DNA from: Metaphire vulgaris
Taxonomy: Eukaryota; Annelida; Clitellata; Crassiclitellata; Megascolecidae
Reading direction: 5' to 3'
NCBI GenBank assembly: GCA_018105865.1
Contig: CM030832.1
Coordinates: 24,891,908-24,955,907 of the forward strand
DNA: 64,000 bases
The notes beneath the pieces are model-generated. The model was not told the origin of the DNA. It ran no database searches and was given only the letters and a program-made list of their open reading frames with translations. Position 1 is the stretch's first letter. Each line of letters starts with the position of its first letter. The position numbers were made by a program, and so were the translations under genes. Below are positions 10,166 to 19,983 of the stretch, in pieces.

Positions 10166-11608
10166 ACTCTTATTAATCTGCACAATGAAATCAAAGTTTA
10201 AATAGATCACGAATGTGAGCATAACAGGTTTTTGATAGTTGAGATATGTGAGCTTCAAAATTTAGGGAGGAGTCAAAAGTAAATCCAAGATTTTTTGCAG
10301 TTGGAACAGGGGTTATTATTGTATCTGGAGCTAAAATCAGTGTGGGATTTTCAATTTTTTCAGTTGTTGTGGCAGTCCAAATAAGAGAAATTCTGTTTTG
10401 GAAGGATTGAGGGCAAGGAGATTAGCTGACATCCACGATGAGATTGACGAAAATGCTGATTCTAGTTCAGAGATTGATGCCTTAAAGGAAGATGGAGTAA
10501 ACGAAAGAAATAATTGAGTGTCGTCTGCATAAAGTTGATGATTCAATTTGAGAGAGTTGATTAAGGATGACAGTGGGGTAGTGTAGAGACTGAACAAAAC
10601 CGGTCCAAGGACAGATCCTTGTGGTACTCCATAGTATAGATCAGAGGGTGATGAAGTTTGATTCAGGCATGAAACTTGAAGGGATCTAGATTGGAGATAG
10701 GATTGGAACCAGCGGTGAGCTACAGAAGATATTCCAAACCAGAGGGAAAGGCGTTTCAGTAGGATTTTGTGATCTATAGTATCAAAGGCAGCAGAAAGAT
10801 CAAGAAGACAGAGACCAGTAACTCGTTGAGATCCAATGGCAGTGAGGAGTTTGTCATAAATGTATGTGAGGACGGTTTCTGTTGAATGATGTTTTGTATA
10901 AGCGGATTGGTGAGTGTTGTATAAGGAGTTTTTTGACAAATGCTCGGTTAGTCTGGAAAGAACGATTTTCTCTGTGAGTTTGGAGAGGACAGACAGGTTT
11001 GAAATGGGGCGATAATTGTTGAGATCCTCTCTGTCAAGGTTTGGTTTTTTAAGAAGTGGAGTTACGAGGGAATTTTTAAATGAGGATGGGAATGTGCCTG
11101 TGGAAAGAGATAAATTGATAATTTTTGATATAGTTGGTACTAGGGCAGAGGCACACTGTTTGAGAAGAGAGGTTGGTATTGGATCAAGACTGCATTGCTT
11201 GTCTGGAAAGGACTGCAGGAGTTTAGATAATTCTTCCTCAGTCACAGGAGTGAAGCAGGAAAAATTGGAAGGAGCTTCTGGTGGTGATGGGTGATGTGGA
11301 GATGTATTTTGATTGGTCATGGTAGATTTTAGATTGATGCGGATCTTAGAGATTTTTCCAGAAAAAATAGCAAATGATTCAGCAAGTTGCGAAATGGATT
11401 GAGGAAGAGGCTTTGCTTTATTGCGGTGGAATAGACAATTCACTGTGTTCCAGAGTTTACGAGGATTAGAGCTGCTGGATCCAATTAAGTTAGAATAATA
11501 TTTTTTGGCAGATATGAGAAGGTTGTGGTACAGTGTAGTGATTTGTTGCAGAACGGAGGTTTTTAAGGTCAATAGCAGAATGTGTTCGGTTGTAAATTCT
11601 TTAATAGA
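10166..11608 (-). pseudogene. L2/CR1-like LINE, reverse transcriptase body
   Basis: An open minus-strand frame of 427 codons (11620-10337) covers the linker and most of the RT. Visible motifs in order are NPRKLWNTVNCLF, then NYRPISNLSVLSKLTEKIV (RT block 1), HHSTETVLTYIYDKLL, LLDLSAAFDTIDHKILLKRL (catalytic D), GVPQGSVLGPVLFSLYT (block 4) and LYADDTQLFLSF (catalytic YADD). After a frameshift it continues to about 10170 (TAKNLGFTFDSSLNF). Endonuclease, the RT C-terminus and the 3' UTR are missing, and palindromic blocks III and IV abut both ends. The RT core itself has all catalytic residues and the longest open frame in the window, so the copy is fairly young. It acts, when intact, by target-primed reverse transcription. 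Confidence 0.9.
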
Positions 11609-11633
11609 GTACAGTGTCAACTTAACCTGGTTG

Positions 11634-11842
11634 CAATCTAGAGTCCACTGTGCCTACAGGTATCTCGGACTCTAGAGTATGAAATTCTTCTAGAGTCCAT
11701 GCTGCCTCTTACTATCGTGTTTTGGGATGATGTACTCTAGAGTACATCATACTTAGGTATTATGTACTCTAGAGTCCATCGTGCCTACAGGTATTATGGA
11801 CTCTAGAGTACAAAAGTGCCTAGAGTCCGTCCTGCCTCCTAC
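11634..11842 (+). repeat. Palindromic minisatellite block IV
   Basis: From gcaatctagagtcc to ctgcctcctac; the inverted partner of 8067-8277 (same order of landmarks: gcctacaggtatctcg, aattcttctagagtcc, atgctgcctcctactatcg). It contains TACTCTAGAGTACATCAT and TGGACTCTAGAGTA palindromes. Confidence 0.8.
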
Positions 11843-11907
11843 ATCGGTCTAGCAGTTTACGTTCATGTAACCAAACAATAGAGTCGATTATATTTTCTGC
11901 GTATCTT

Positions 11908-12186
11908 CTATTTTTTCCAATACCAACTCGTTTCTGCGGGTTTCGGTGGTTCATCCTTCCCCTGGTCGAAGCACGTATCACCGCCATTGTTATTGTTCGC
12001 CGCTAGATTTTTAACGATATCCAGAGAGACTTCACGCAGGATCTCTTTACCTCTCACGAGTTCCTCCGCCGAATAAAAGGCAATCAGTAAAGTTTTAGGA
12101 TTTCTGATAGTATTTTTTTCAAATCTACGTCTAACATAACATAAAACCTCATTTACTACGCCGTTCGCTCCTACGTTGTCCGCCAT
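11908..12186 (-). pseudogene. Transposon ORF1-like fragment (MADN... type)
   Basis: A 92-codon minus-strand frame starts MADNVGANGVVNEVLCYVRR and contains PKTLLIAFYSAEELVRGKEI. This N-terminal pattern is, from memory, common in invertebrate mobile-element proteins (a short helical start, then a FY-x(2)-E-E/D motif). The frame ends at 11908, shortly before palindromic block IV, and no downstream domain is seen, so I treat it as a truncated relic. It could alternatively be a small host gene. Confidence 0.45.
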
Positions 12187-12214
12187 CTTTTAATTCGATG
12201 CTAAGCCATAATTA

Positions 12215-12580
12215 CATTCTGTTCTGTTCTGTTCTTTAGCCATTCTCGATGCGAGACTGGGCTACACTATGTATCACATATCTCCATGTCTGTCGTTCTT
12301 CTGTTTTCCGAATCATGTTTTCAAACGAGAGTCCAGTCCATGTTATGTTATCTAGTCAGGCTGCTCTTGGTCTTCCGCGTGATCGTCCCCCGGATAAGGT
12401 GCCTTGAATTAGTTCTTTTTCTAGACAAGAGCCTTGTTTTCTCATGACGTGTCCATAATAACATACTTTGCCTTTTTAATGTTGTTCAGCAGACTTCTTG
12501 TCGTGCCTGCCCGCTCTAGCACCCACTCATTTGTTCTTTTTGCTTTCCATGAAACTCTTAAAATTTGTCGTAATCCTTTA
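12215..12580 (-). pseudogene. LINE ORF2 C-terminus with AGAAC tail
   Basis: Read on the minus strand, with shifts: FMESKKNKWVLERAGTTRSL, a YFGHVMRKQG-like stretch, GGRSRGRPRAAW-like basic stretch, NITWTGLSFENMIRKTE, then SVAQSRIE and a tail of (AGAAC)n at 12218-12236. This is the usual C-terminal zinc-knuckle/basic tail of RTE/R1-like LINEs. The upstream part ends at a (ATT)n tract. Confidence 0.7.
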
Positions 12581-12581
12581 A

Positions 12582-12648
<67 letters not shown>

Positions 12649-12658
12649 GCCGTTATTA
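12579..12658. repeat. (ATT)n microsatellite
   Basis: About 80 bp of ATT with one interruption near the end, between two LINE remnants. Confidence 0.95.
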
Positions 12659-12691
12659 TTATTAATAATATTATAATACAAACAGGCCATA

Positions 12692-12757
12692 TGATGCGAA
12701 GTGCTCTCTCCAAGGCGCTATAGAAATCCGCGAGATTTTACTTACTTACTTACTTTG
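12692..12757 (+). repeat. L2-like LINE 3' tail
   Basis: ggcgctatagaaatccgcgag followed by (ACTT)n; the same tail as at 5394-5440. Only the stub is present. Confidence 0.65.
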
Positions 12758-12810
12758 AAAGTTTAAAGTGGTCATTTCAATAATTCCTTTCAACAACTGA
12801 CTTTTTACAG

Positions 12811-12993
12811 CTTGTCCTAACGAATTTTATTATATGCCTGAATCCAACGTCTGTCTACGTATATATAATACGTGGAAGGTCTGGAGCGATGCTCGAAAAT
12901 CCTGTGTCCGACTGAGCCCGAGAGCAGAGCTCGTGTCAATTAAAAGTCCCAGGAAACAGGCAGCAGTCGCTAGATTTCTACAGACAGCAGACA
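12811..12993 (+). CDS. CTLD gene A, exon for N-terminal half of lectin domain
   Basis: This exon codes for the first half of a C-type lectin-like domain, an extracellular disulphide-stabilised fold that in many members binds sugars. A polypyrimidine-AG acceptor (ctttttacag) precedes it and a GTAAGC donor follows; both edges are phase 1. The product starts CPNEFYYMPESNVCLRIYN, has the CTLD helix pattern W-x-D-A-R-x-x-C (VWSDARKSCVRL) and the LVSIKSPRKQAAV segment, with three cysteines in canonical spacing. The partner exon is 15869-16146. The exon and the following ~200 bp of intron are clearly paralogous to 48193-48600. Upstream exons of gene A, including any signal peptide and first CTLD, are not recognised in the window. 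Confidence 0.85.
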
Positions 12994-13710
12994 GTAAGCA
13001 ATTTAAATTCATCTCTAGTCTAAGCGGTTACAGAAGTTTTAATTTTAATTATGAACATTCAAAATATTCTTTAGTCTATATTTGTTTAGTTAGTCCTTTG
13101 AGTGTATTGAAATTATTGTCTTTCATCTCCTTTTTGCCTTATTATAACAAGGGCTAAGTGCAGAAGCACAAGGCTATTGCTTATCATAGGTGTTTGCAAG
13201 TACAACATTCAACTGTTTCAATGCATTGAATTATTCCAACATTTAATGCCTACAAAGTATATTCCTTGATCATCGATCTTCTCAATATAGTATTATTACC
13301 ATGCATCTATTTCTATAATTAATGACCCTTTTGAAGAATGCATGTTGAATTTTTAAAATAAATCTCTGATTGCATAATGCAACACTCGCAGTGCTTGCAG
13401 CTTGCATGGAGGCAGGAAATATAGAATCTATTTGTGTTAGTTTAACAGATTTTAGAATAGACATCGACAAAACTATACGCCTTTCAGTGGTGTGGCCAGG
13501 ATTTCGGAAGGGGGGGTTGGTTTTGATCGTGACCAAACTTAGAAAAATTTTTGTTGATTTTTCCTTTTTAGGAGCTGGATTTCCAAAAGCAGGTCGTCAC
13601 CTTCATATTCTTTCTATTTTCTATAGCACTTAGAAATTTTCGCTTGCTAATTTTGTTGCATTTGAACTCTTTTGGTTTCTCCATACCGAGTACTGCTGTT
13701 TTTTTGCTTA

Positions 13711-14129
13711 GGGGTCGTCCATAAGCTACGTCACGCGGTTAGGGGATCCGGCCATTTGTTACGTAAATGTGACGTCACGCCAAAAAAGTAAATTAGGTAA
13801 TGACCTTTGACCTTTTTAGCTTGTCAGGGATTTTTGGAGAGGAAAAAATACAAAGTTCGAGAGGAAAAAATACAAGGATGTTGTTACGCCATATTTTAGG
13901 GGGTCTGACTTTTTGTTACGACGCGTAACGATGGGGATAGAGTAAAAAAACTGCCAAAATCGCGTAACGTCATTTATGGACGACCTTTTGTCAAGACATT
14001 TCGGAAGGCGAAAAGGGGGGTGTCGGCCCGTTGCAACGTCATATTTAGGCGGTCTGACGTTTTGTTGAGTCGCATTAAGGGGGGGTCAGAAAAGTGCAAA
14101 ATCGCGTGACGTAATTTATGGACGACCCC
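13711..14129. mobile_element. TIR element GGGGTCGTCCATAA with duplicated right end
   Basis: Left end GGGGTCGTCCATAAGCTACG and right end TAATTTATGGACGACCCC are inverted. A second right-type end (cgtaacgtcatttatggacg) lies inside at about 13964-13985, so the right third is present twice. No ORF and no clear TSD. It contains gacctttttagcttgtcag (about 13811), the inverse of the recurrent TGACAAGC motif. A related element with GGGGCTGTCCATTAATCACG ends is at 45481-45878. Confidence 0.7.
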
Positions 14130-14498
14130 TTTTCTGTCCTAGTGTCATAATTTCCTAAACTATTTTGGGATATTTTTTGTGCAAATAATTTTTGTAGAAT
14201 CCATGTTTTCTCTTGCTCCTTTAATTAACAAAGAGCTATCGCTATAAATTTGATTCGTATGGATCTTCTGTTTCTTACCTTCTCATAACGACTAACCTGC
14301 AAGAAAGTATCAGTGGCGCAAATGTATTTGCATTTAAAGATCGAGCATATAGCGGTGATGGGCTATTGCAATATTTTCCTCCATTTTAATAGAATTGAAA
14401 CTAATTCAACTTGTGCAATTCTAATTGAAGCAGAATTATACAAACTAAAAAGGAGAACAATTAAATTAGAGTCGTCAACGATAAGAAAGAGGTGTGTC

Positions 14499-14976
14499 CA
14501 GTGGCGGTTCCAGGATTTCTTGGTGGAGGGATTAAATGAATTTATAGGAAGTTGGTGGAGGGATGAAAAATAGAAGAAAAAATCAGTAAATATTGCAGAA
14601 AAAGGCTGACAAAAAAGAATTTTATCCCTAATTTACTACACTTTTACCCGAAAATAGGTTGACAAGCATAAAAAGGTCATCCGCAGTTTTCTGCGTAGTT
14701 TTACTACACATTTACCCTTGTTGGAGGCTCGAAGCCCAGAAACGATAGTAAGAAGCTAAAGAGACTCAATTTTCAGCCTTTATTACAAATCGACTTAACT
14801 CATCAACATCAAACCTGAAGATATAATAATACTGTCTTAAGTAAGTAAGTACAGATCAACATGAGTAAACTAATATAGTGCCTCACAACACCCTAAATAG
14901 GTTTAATAAGCAACAAAGTTGGAAAGGTCCGGTGGAAAATTAATCTCCACTCTTCCCCCACGTGTAACCGTCACTG
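14499..14976. mobile_element. hAT-type MITE in gene A intron
   Basis: Ends CAGTGGCGGTTCCAGG and CGTGTAACCGTCACTG; perfect 8-bp TSD ggtgtgtc at 14491-14498 and 14977-14984. No ORF. Contains a ttgacaagcataaaaaggtca motif at about 14649. Confidence 0.9.
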
Positions 14977-15617
14977 GGTGTGTCTTAGACATTTTCAAAT
15001 TAACTCACTCTCGAAGGTAGCAGATATGACTCTAAATATAATTTTATGCTACAATTACAATTGATGAATCTGGATGATTCATTCAATGTTTGCATGCAGT
15101 TTTGTATAAAATGGTCTCGTTTCTAAATACTTCTGAAATTTATCCCACACTTTTATCCCAGTATTGCTTTCTCCATTCTTACAGGCACATCAGAAAATAC
15201 CTTACAATTGAAGGTCACTTTATGTCCGAATTAGACATTCTGAAATTTGCCCAAGATCAAATCCAATATAAAATTATGAACAAATGCTTTAATTTAATAA
15301 TGTCAACTGCGCTCTTTCTGGAATTTACCGTAATTAGGTTAAATGGAAATCTTTTCGAAAGGAGTTTATGATTAACAGTACTCAAATGAAGCTAGTTTTA
15401 CCTACTGTTAAATTACCTGAACCTAGGTAAGTGCAAAACTACGAACAAAGAGTCAAAGAATATCAGTAAGCTTAGGCTGAAATGGAAAAAAAACTATTTG
15501 TTACAGGAAGTATCAGAAAAGACACCAGGAAAAACCTAAAAATTCCAATTAAATCACGTAGATGAAAATTGCTAATCGAGGAATTATTGCTATTTTCAAA
15601 TGGAATTAGCCGGGGAG

Positions 15618-15770
15618 CAATTATGTCTAGAATTAGGCGGCTAACTAATTAATAACTAATTAATATCTAAATATTTAGCGTTGGAATGTAAATAATCCAA
15701 TTATGTCTAGGATTAGACGGCTAACTAATTAATACCGAATTATTTAGCGTTGGAATGTAAATAGTCCATC
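15618..15770. repeat. 80-bp tandem duplication
   Basis: caattatgtctag...gcggctaactaattaat...agcgttggaatgtaaat occurs twice back to back (15618-15697 and 15698-15770); the second copy has a small internal deletion. It lies about 100 bp before the last exon of gene A. Confidence 0.85.
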
Positions 15771-15868
15771 ACTGGCATATAGTTCCACTTCCTTAGTGAA
15801 CAGTAGATTTTTCGGAACCTTAGGACTACATGCCTATTGAAAGTAGAAATCTTCCAATTAATGCTTAG

Positions 15869-16146
15869 GGAGAAGAGGGTGTAGAAGTTACGGATGGACT
15901 ACTCTAGAAGAGCTCTTTTGGACGGCCGGACAGACTAAACATCCAAGTAATTGTAAAGCTCCATTCGTTTGGAAGCCATTGAGAGCAGCTAGCGAGAATT
16001 TCACCTACAGCCACTGGTATCCCGGAACGCCTAATTGCGGTTACGAGCTGGAGAACTGCCTTGCTGTTTCTTCTTCAAACCGATACAACTGTCGGTGGGA
16101 AGATATTATGTGCAATAGTAAATGGTGCTCGCTCTGCGAAATCTAA
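15869..16146 (+). CDS. CTLD gene A, terminal exon (C-terminal half, stop)
   Basis: This exon codes for the ligand-binding half of the CTLD and ends with TAA. Acceptor aatgcttag, entry phase 1, which matches the phase-1 exit of 12811-12993. The product reads RRGCRSYGWTTLEELFWTAG, later FTYSHWYPGTPNCGYELENC, then YNCRWEDIMCNSKWCSLCEI and stop. In the CTLD family the long-loop triplet EPN (mannose type) or QPD (galactose type) and the WND motif coordinate calcium and sugar. Here the triplet is TPN and WND is WED, so classical sugar binding is doubtful. The paralogous exon 56264-56541 keeps EPN. An AATAAA at 16236-16241 is a plausible poly(A) signal. Confidence 0.88.
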
Positions 16147-16235
16147 AGAAGCTCTAAAGAACACACTAAGCCAAAGTTCCAATTCAGATGTGATATGCAC
16201 ATAGGATCCACGATACTGACAAAATATAATAGTAA

Positions 16236-16241
16236 AATAAA
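16236..16241 (+). promoter_or_regulatory. Poly(A) signal, gene A
   Basis: AATAAA 90 bp after the stop codon of gene A. Confidence 0.5.
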
Positions 16242-16479
16242 ATATATAGGCCTATATATACTTAGTTTTTACTTGCATAATTATATATATTCTGCGTATA
16301 TCTTATTTAAACATTATTAATATTAAATCTATTTTGCTTAATAATGAACCTTTAAAAATATTTATAAATTGTGCACATGGCTACAATACTGTATAAATGG
16401 TGCAATTGAAATAAAATACCCAACAGAATTATGACTCATTAAGGAACATCAAGTCTCTATCACGATGTTCATCCGTCCA

Positions 16480-16540
16480 TTCGTTCGTTCGTTCGTTCGT
16501 CCGCGCGTTCGTTCGTTCATTCATATATTAGTGCCTTCAT
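16480..16540. repeat. (CGTT/CATT)n microsatellite
   Basis: cgttcgttcgttcgtt then cattcattca; the orthologous position after gene B (56760-56820) has (CATT)n, so it belongs to the duplicated block. Confidence 0.8.
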
Positions 16541-17000
16541 TCAATCATTCAGCAGATAGCTTGTCCGTTGCGACAATCTTGTGTTGCGTGTCCTCTGACC
16601 ATAACAAGGCCGGAATGTCTTTCGTGTGAGATTGTAGAGTACAAGCCATCGCCCATACCTTCTGGGGACATGTACTGAGTGTTCTGCGATTAGGTCTTTC
16701 CAGTTGAGAGATGCGACGAACGATATCACATTCGAGAGCGCACTGGACGGGGATGCTGATGATCTGGTGAGCCACGTGACCGAAAAGAGATAGACGACGT
16801 TGTGCAAGTATGTCTATCACTGATGGCAGGGCAACCTGTGTGGAGACTGCTGCGTTGGTCACGAAGTCGAACCAGCGGATGCAGAGAAGCAGCCTCTGGC
16901 AGCGCATGTGGAAAGCCGGTGGTTGTTGAGTGTCTCGTGCCTATAGGGTCCATGTCTACGAACCGTATATGAGTATGGACAGCGTCCAGAATTTCTAAAT
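16541..17000 (-). pseudogene. LINE ORF2 C-terminus (duplicated with the CTLD gene)
   Basis: The minus strand reads RWFDFVTNAAVSTQVALPSV, ILAQRRLSLFGHVAHQIIS then ALECDIVRRISQLERP: the C-terminal tail found after the RT of several LINE clades. It is paralogous to 56815-57250 downstream of gene B, so this LINE relic predates the gene duplication. Confidence 0.75.
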
Positions 17001-17189
17001 ACGAATGTTGGGACGGAGCTGTATCTGTCTTAGTGGCGCCTCGAAGTGCGGCATATCAACTGTTTGCCTGTATCGTCGGACAAAAAGAATCCGGAACCTG
17101 GCCAGACGTACATGCTGTCCCGAGATTGTTGATGCGCTTGAGGTCGTTTCGAGTCACCTTCGACTCCTCGATACGACATATTATCTGAG

Positions 17190-18079
17190 ATGCTAGAGCA
17201 GCGAGGAGCATTAGCCACAAGACGAGTCGCATCATATAGGACAGCTTGCTGAGTTGAAAGCAGGCTTTTGGGTACACCAAGATAAAGAGAACTGTAATAA
17301 TCTAGCCTACTAGCAACAAAAGCATGGACCAGAGATTTGGCTGCAGACAGAGAAAGCGAAGAACGAATTACCATAACATGCCTCAGTTGGCAAAAACATG
17401 ATCGAGAGAGTTTAGCAATATGCTTTTTGAAGGTAAAGTTACTGTCTAAGGAAATACCAAGATTCTTATTTGAGAAAGAAAGATTATGAAGGAGAGAGTT
17501 CAGTGAATCATAGTCAAATCTAATGTGCAGATATTTAGTACCAAGCCAGATAATTTGAGTTTTGTCAGGGTTCAGTCGAAATCTATTAAAGAACAATCAA
17601 TCCCAAAGAGCTGGAATAATGTTTTCTACTGGCTGAGTAAAAAGAAGAAAAAAGAAATGAAGATAACGATTTATGGAGAAAGAATAGAACAAGAGCTGGA
17701 ATATTGTTTTCTACTGGTTGAACGAACTGAGTCTGAAAAGAGCGAGGGCAATGTCGGTAAATTTGAATGTCATCAGCATAGAGGTGCACAATAAAGCTAA
17801 ATGGGCCAATTAAAGAGCTAAGGTGTGCAGTATAGAGTATGTACAGCAGAGGACCAATCACCAAATCTTGGAGAACCTCCAATAACGACATGAAACCGGT
17901 TTGAGCGGGAGTGCTTGATAACAATCATTTGGAATCGGTTTGAAAGATAGGATGTAGACCACAGAATGGTCTGATCATAAATCCCAAATGATAGCTTCAC
18001 AAGTTTCAACAGCATGTCTTGATCAACCCTGTCAAGGGCACTTGTAAACATTAATTGAACAGGACGACATAAATAATTT
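17190..18079 (-). pseudogene. L2/CR1-like LINE RT fragment
   Basis: Minus-strand pieces in several frames: ALDRVDQDMLLKLVKLSFGI, TSYLSNRFQMIVIK (RT middle), GPLLYILYTAHLSSL, LYADDIQIYRHC (catalytic YADD), then RLNPDKTQIIWLG, KNLGISLDSNFTFKKHI and SRLDYYSSLYLGVP (RT thumb). Internal gaps and shifts are numerous. Its 5' end abuts a MITE end at 18080. Confidence 0.8.
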
Positions 18080-18225
18080 CCAACCCAACCCACGCCGATT
18101 ACAGTATTTTAAACCATGACTTATTTTTTGACCCAACCAAACCCACCATTAATATGGGAAAGACTGACCCAACCCAGCCCAATCCAAACCAACCCATGGG
18201 TTAACCCAAAACATGGACACCTCTG
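18080..18225. mobile_element. Truncated MITE, CCCATGGACATCTCTG family
   Basis: aaaccatgacttatt, gacccaacc and accattaatatgg phrases and the end ggacacctctg match the intact copy at 57508-57770; the left end is missing. Confidence 0.7.
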
Positions 18226-18259
18226 CATGCAACATGTCTAAATAGGCGCAATCTACTGG

Positions 18260-18794
18260 AACGAATTTTAACTGAGATTGGACCCTAGCCCGTGCGCTGG
18301 AAGACGTCTGCATTGGTCATGTGCAAGGTGTAAGGCGCACGAAGCAGTCGTCGGAGAAACCTCTAATAGAAAGCATCGAATCTCTGATTCAACGAAGACG
18401 TCAGCGTCCGTGCTTCAGCTCCATAAAGGAACATTGGAAGTATGTAGACACCCGGTAGAGGCGGGAGAGATTGTCTACAGGTAAAGACAAAACCGTTGTG
18501 CAACCTCATAATAACTGAAAATTTGCACCTCAGCTGTAGATGCAAAAGTTTCCCCAGTGGATTGGAAGTTGGCAAACTTAACGTTAAACATCTCAACGCA
18601 ATTATGTAAAACATTTCCGCTAATGTACGCACTGAGGCTTCTCATTAAAAAACCGACGCGACTGATAGTCAAGATCTTTTCTTTGATACGTGGTCGAGAA
18701 CAGAGGAATGCCGAGACACAGAGACACCGAGACGTCAGAAGAGACAGACAATCCACAATCGTACGTGATGACGAAAGCAGATCGGATGTCACTG
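18260..18794 (-). pseudogene. LINE ORF2 fragment (post-RT region)
   Basis: Minus-strand frames include MFLYGAEARTLTSSLNQRFD, the conserved post-RT LYG(A/S)E-x-WTLT segment of LINEs. 18555-18660 matches 57410-57505 downstream of gene B (gcaattatgtaa and ctaatgtacgcactg landmarks), so this is the rest of the LINE debris duplicated with the lectin genes. Confidence 0.65.
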
Positions 18795-19983
18795 GTAGGG
18801 TGGAATGAAAATATGAATGTTCGAATTATGAAATCTTATGAAATCCTTTCAAAAGTTGTCACTTTCCACGAGTACTCCACATCAAAATTTGCAGACTTAA
18901 ATATTGACATCTTCTGCCCCCTACCGGAGGCAGAAGTTTTTATTTAAGGAAAAAAAGCACTAAAAATCCATATCTCAGCGTTCGACGTGATCTAATTTTG
19001 AATTCACTACTGATAATTCGTCAGTCATTTTTCTTACGCATGTGCTGGCTTTATGTAGCTTGCTGTAATTTGAACGTTTATTTCGAAATAATGTTACAAA
19101 ATCCATCGAAATGTCCGATTTTAGGCAAACCTCTGCGGATAAATTGAATTTGAATATGTTGCCAACAGTGGAAGACATGCTAATGGATTATCAGTGGGTA
19201 AGATCCGATCTGAAGACTAACAGTAATCCTAACAAAGAGCCAACTGTTTCTGAAAGTTCGATGTCTTGGCTAAGAAAATAAAGAAAATATGGAGCATAGC
19301 CTCCATTCCTACAGTGACTGTGACTCGAATTGTGCAGCTAATTAAGGGTCACCATGAAAAATACAAGAAACTGCTATAGTATCCAGGGTCAAAGAAAAAG
19401 GAAAAGTACGAACAGAAAGTCAATGATTTAAGAGAACAGGTCAGAAAAATTCTTCTTGGCATTGCAGCCTGCAAGTGTGCTGATTGATTATTCGTTATGC
19501 ACATGCAAAAAGTCGAGCAAGATTCCTGTTTTAGAGCAGAAGTTTCTTCAGGACCAAAGAAGTGAACGCAAGATGATGATAAGCGGAGTTGATCGTGCAA
19601 CTACCTTGATGTTGGCGGAACGAGGGATAAGAAAATCGCAGTATGCAGATTGACTTACCAAATAGGCCTACCGGCTAGAATCAAGTGTTCAACACAATCT
19701 ACCAGACAGACGGAATCCCCTGTGTGCTGTGACTTCGGTTCTGACACAGAAAGTATAACTTCAGCTGCTCTACAAACGATGAAACTGAAGCCGACATTCT
19801 CTGTACGGTATTGTTGTTGAGACAAGTACTACTGGCGAATTAAAAATGCAGCAGAGGCGTCAGTTGCAAAATACTGCCAAGGCTTCTGAACGACATGCTA
19901 TATCCGACAGAGCAGCTGCAGAAATTGCATCAACAATCTTACAAGACTATGGTATTGTAACTGATGAAGACTGTAGTCAATTG

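Larger units (their letters stand above)
12994..15868 (+). other. Intron of gene A with transposons
   Basis: The first 200 bp (13010-13240) match the intron after 48378: tatgaacattcaaaat, tcctttgagtgtattgaaat and aactgtttcaatg landmarks occur in the same order. Beyond that it holds the TIR element 13711-14129, the MITE 14499-14976 and an 80-bp tandem duplication, and otherwise nothing recognisable (notably 15000-15600). A CAGTGGTGTGGCCAGGATTT phrase at about 13487 looks like a lone hAT end. Confidence 0.6.
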
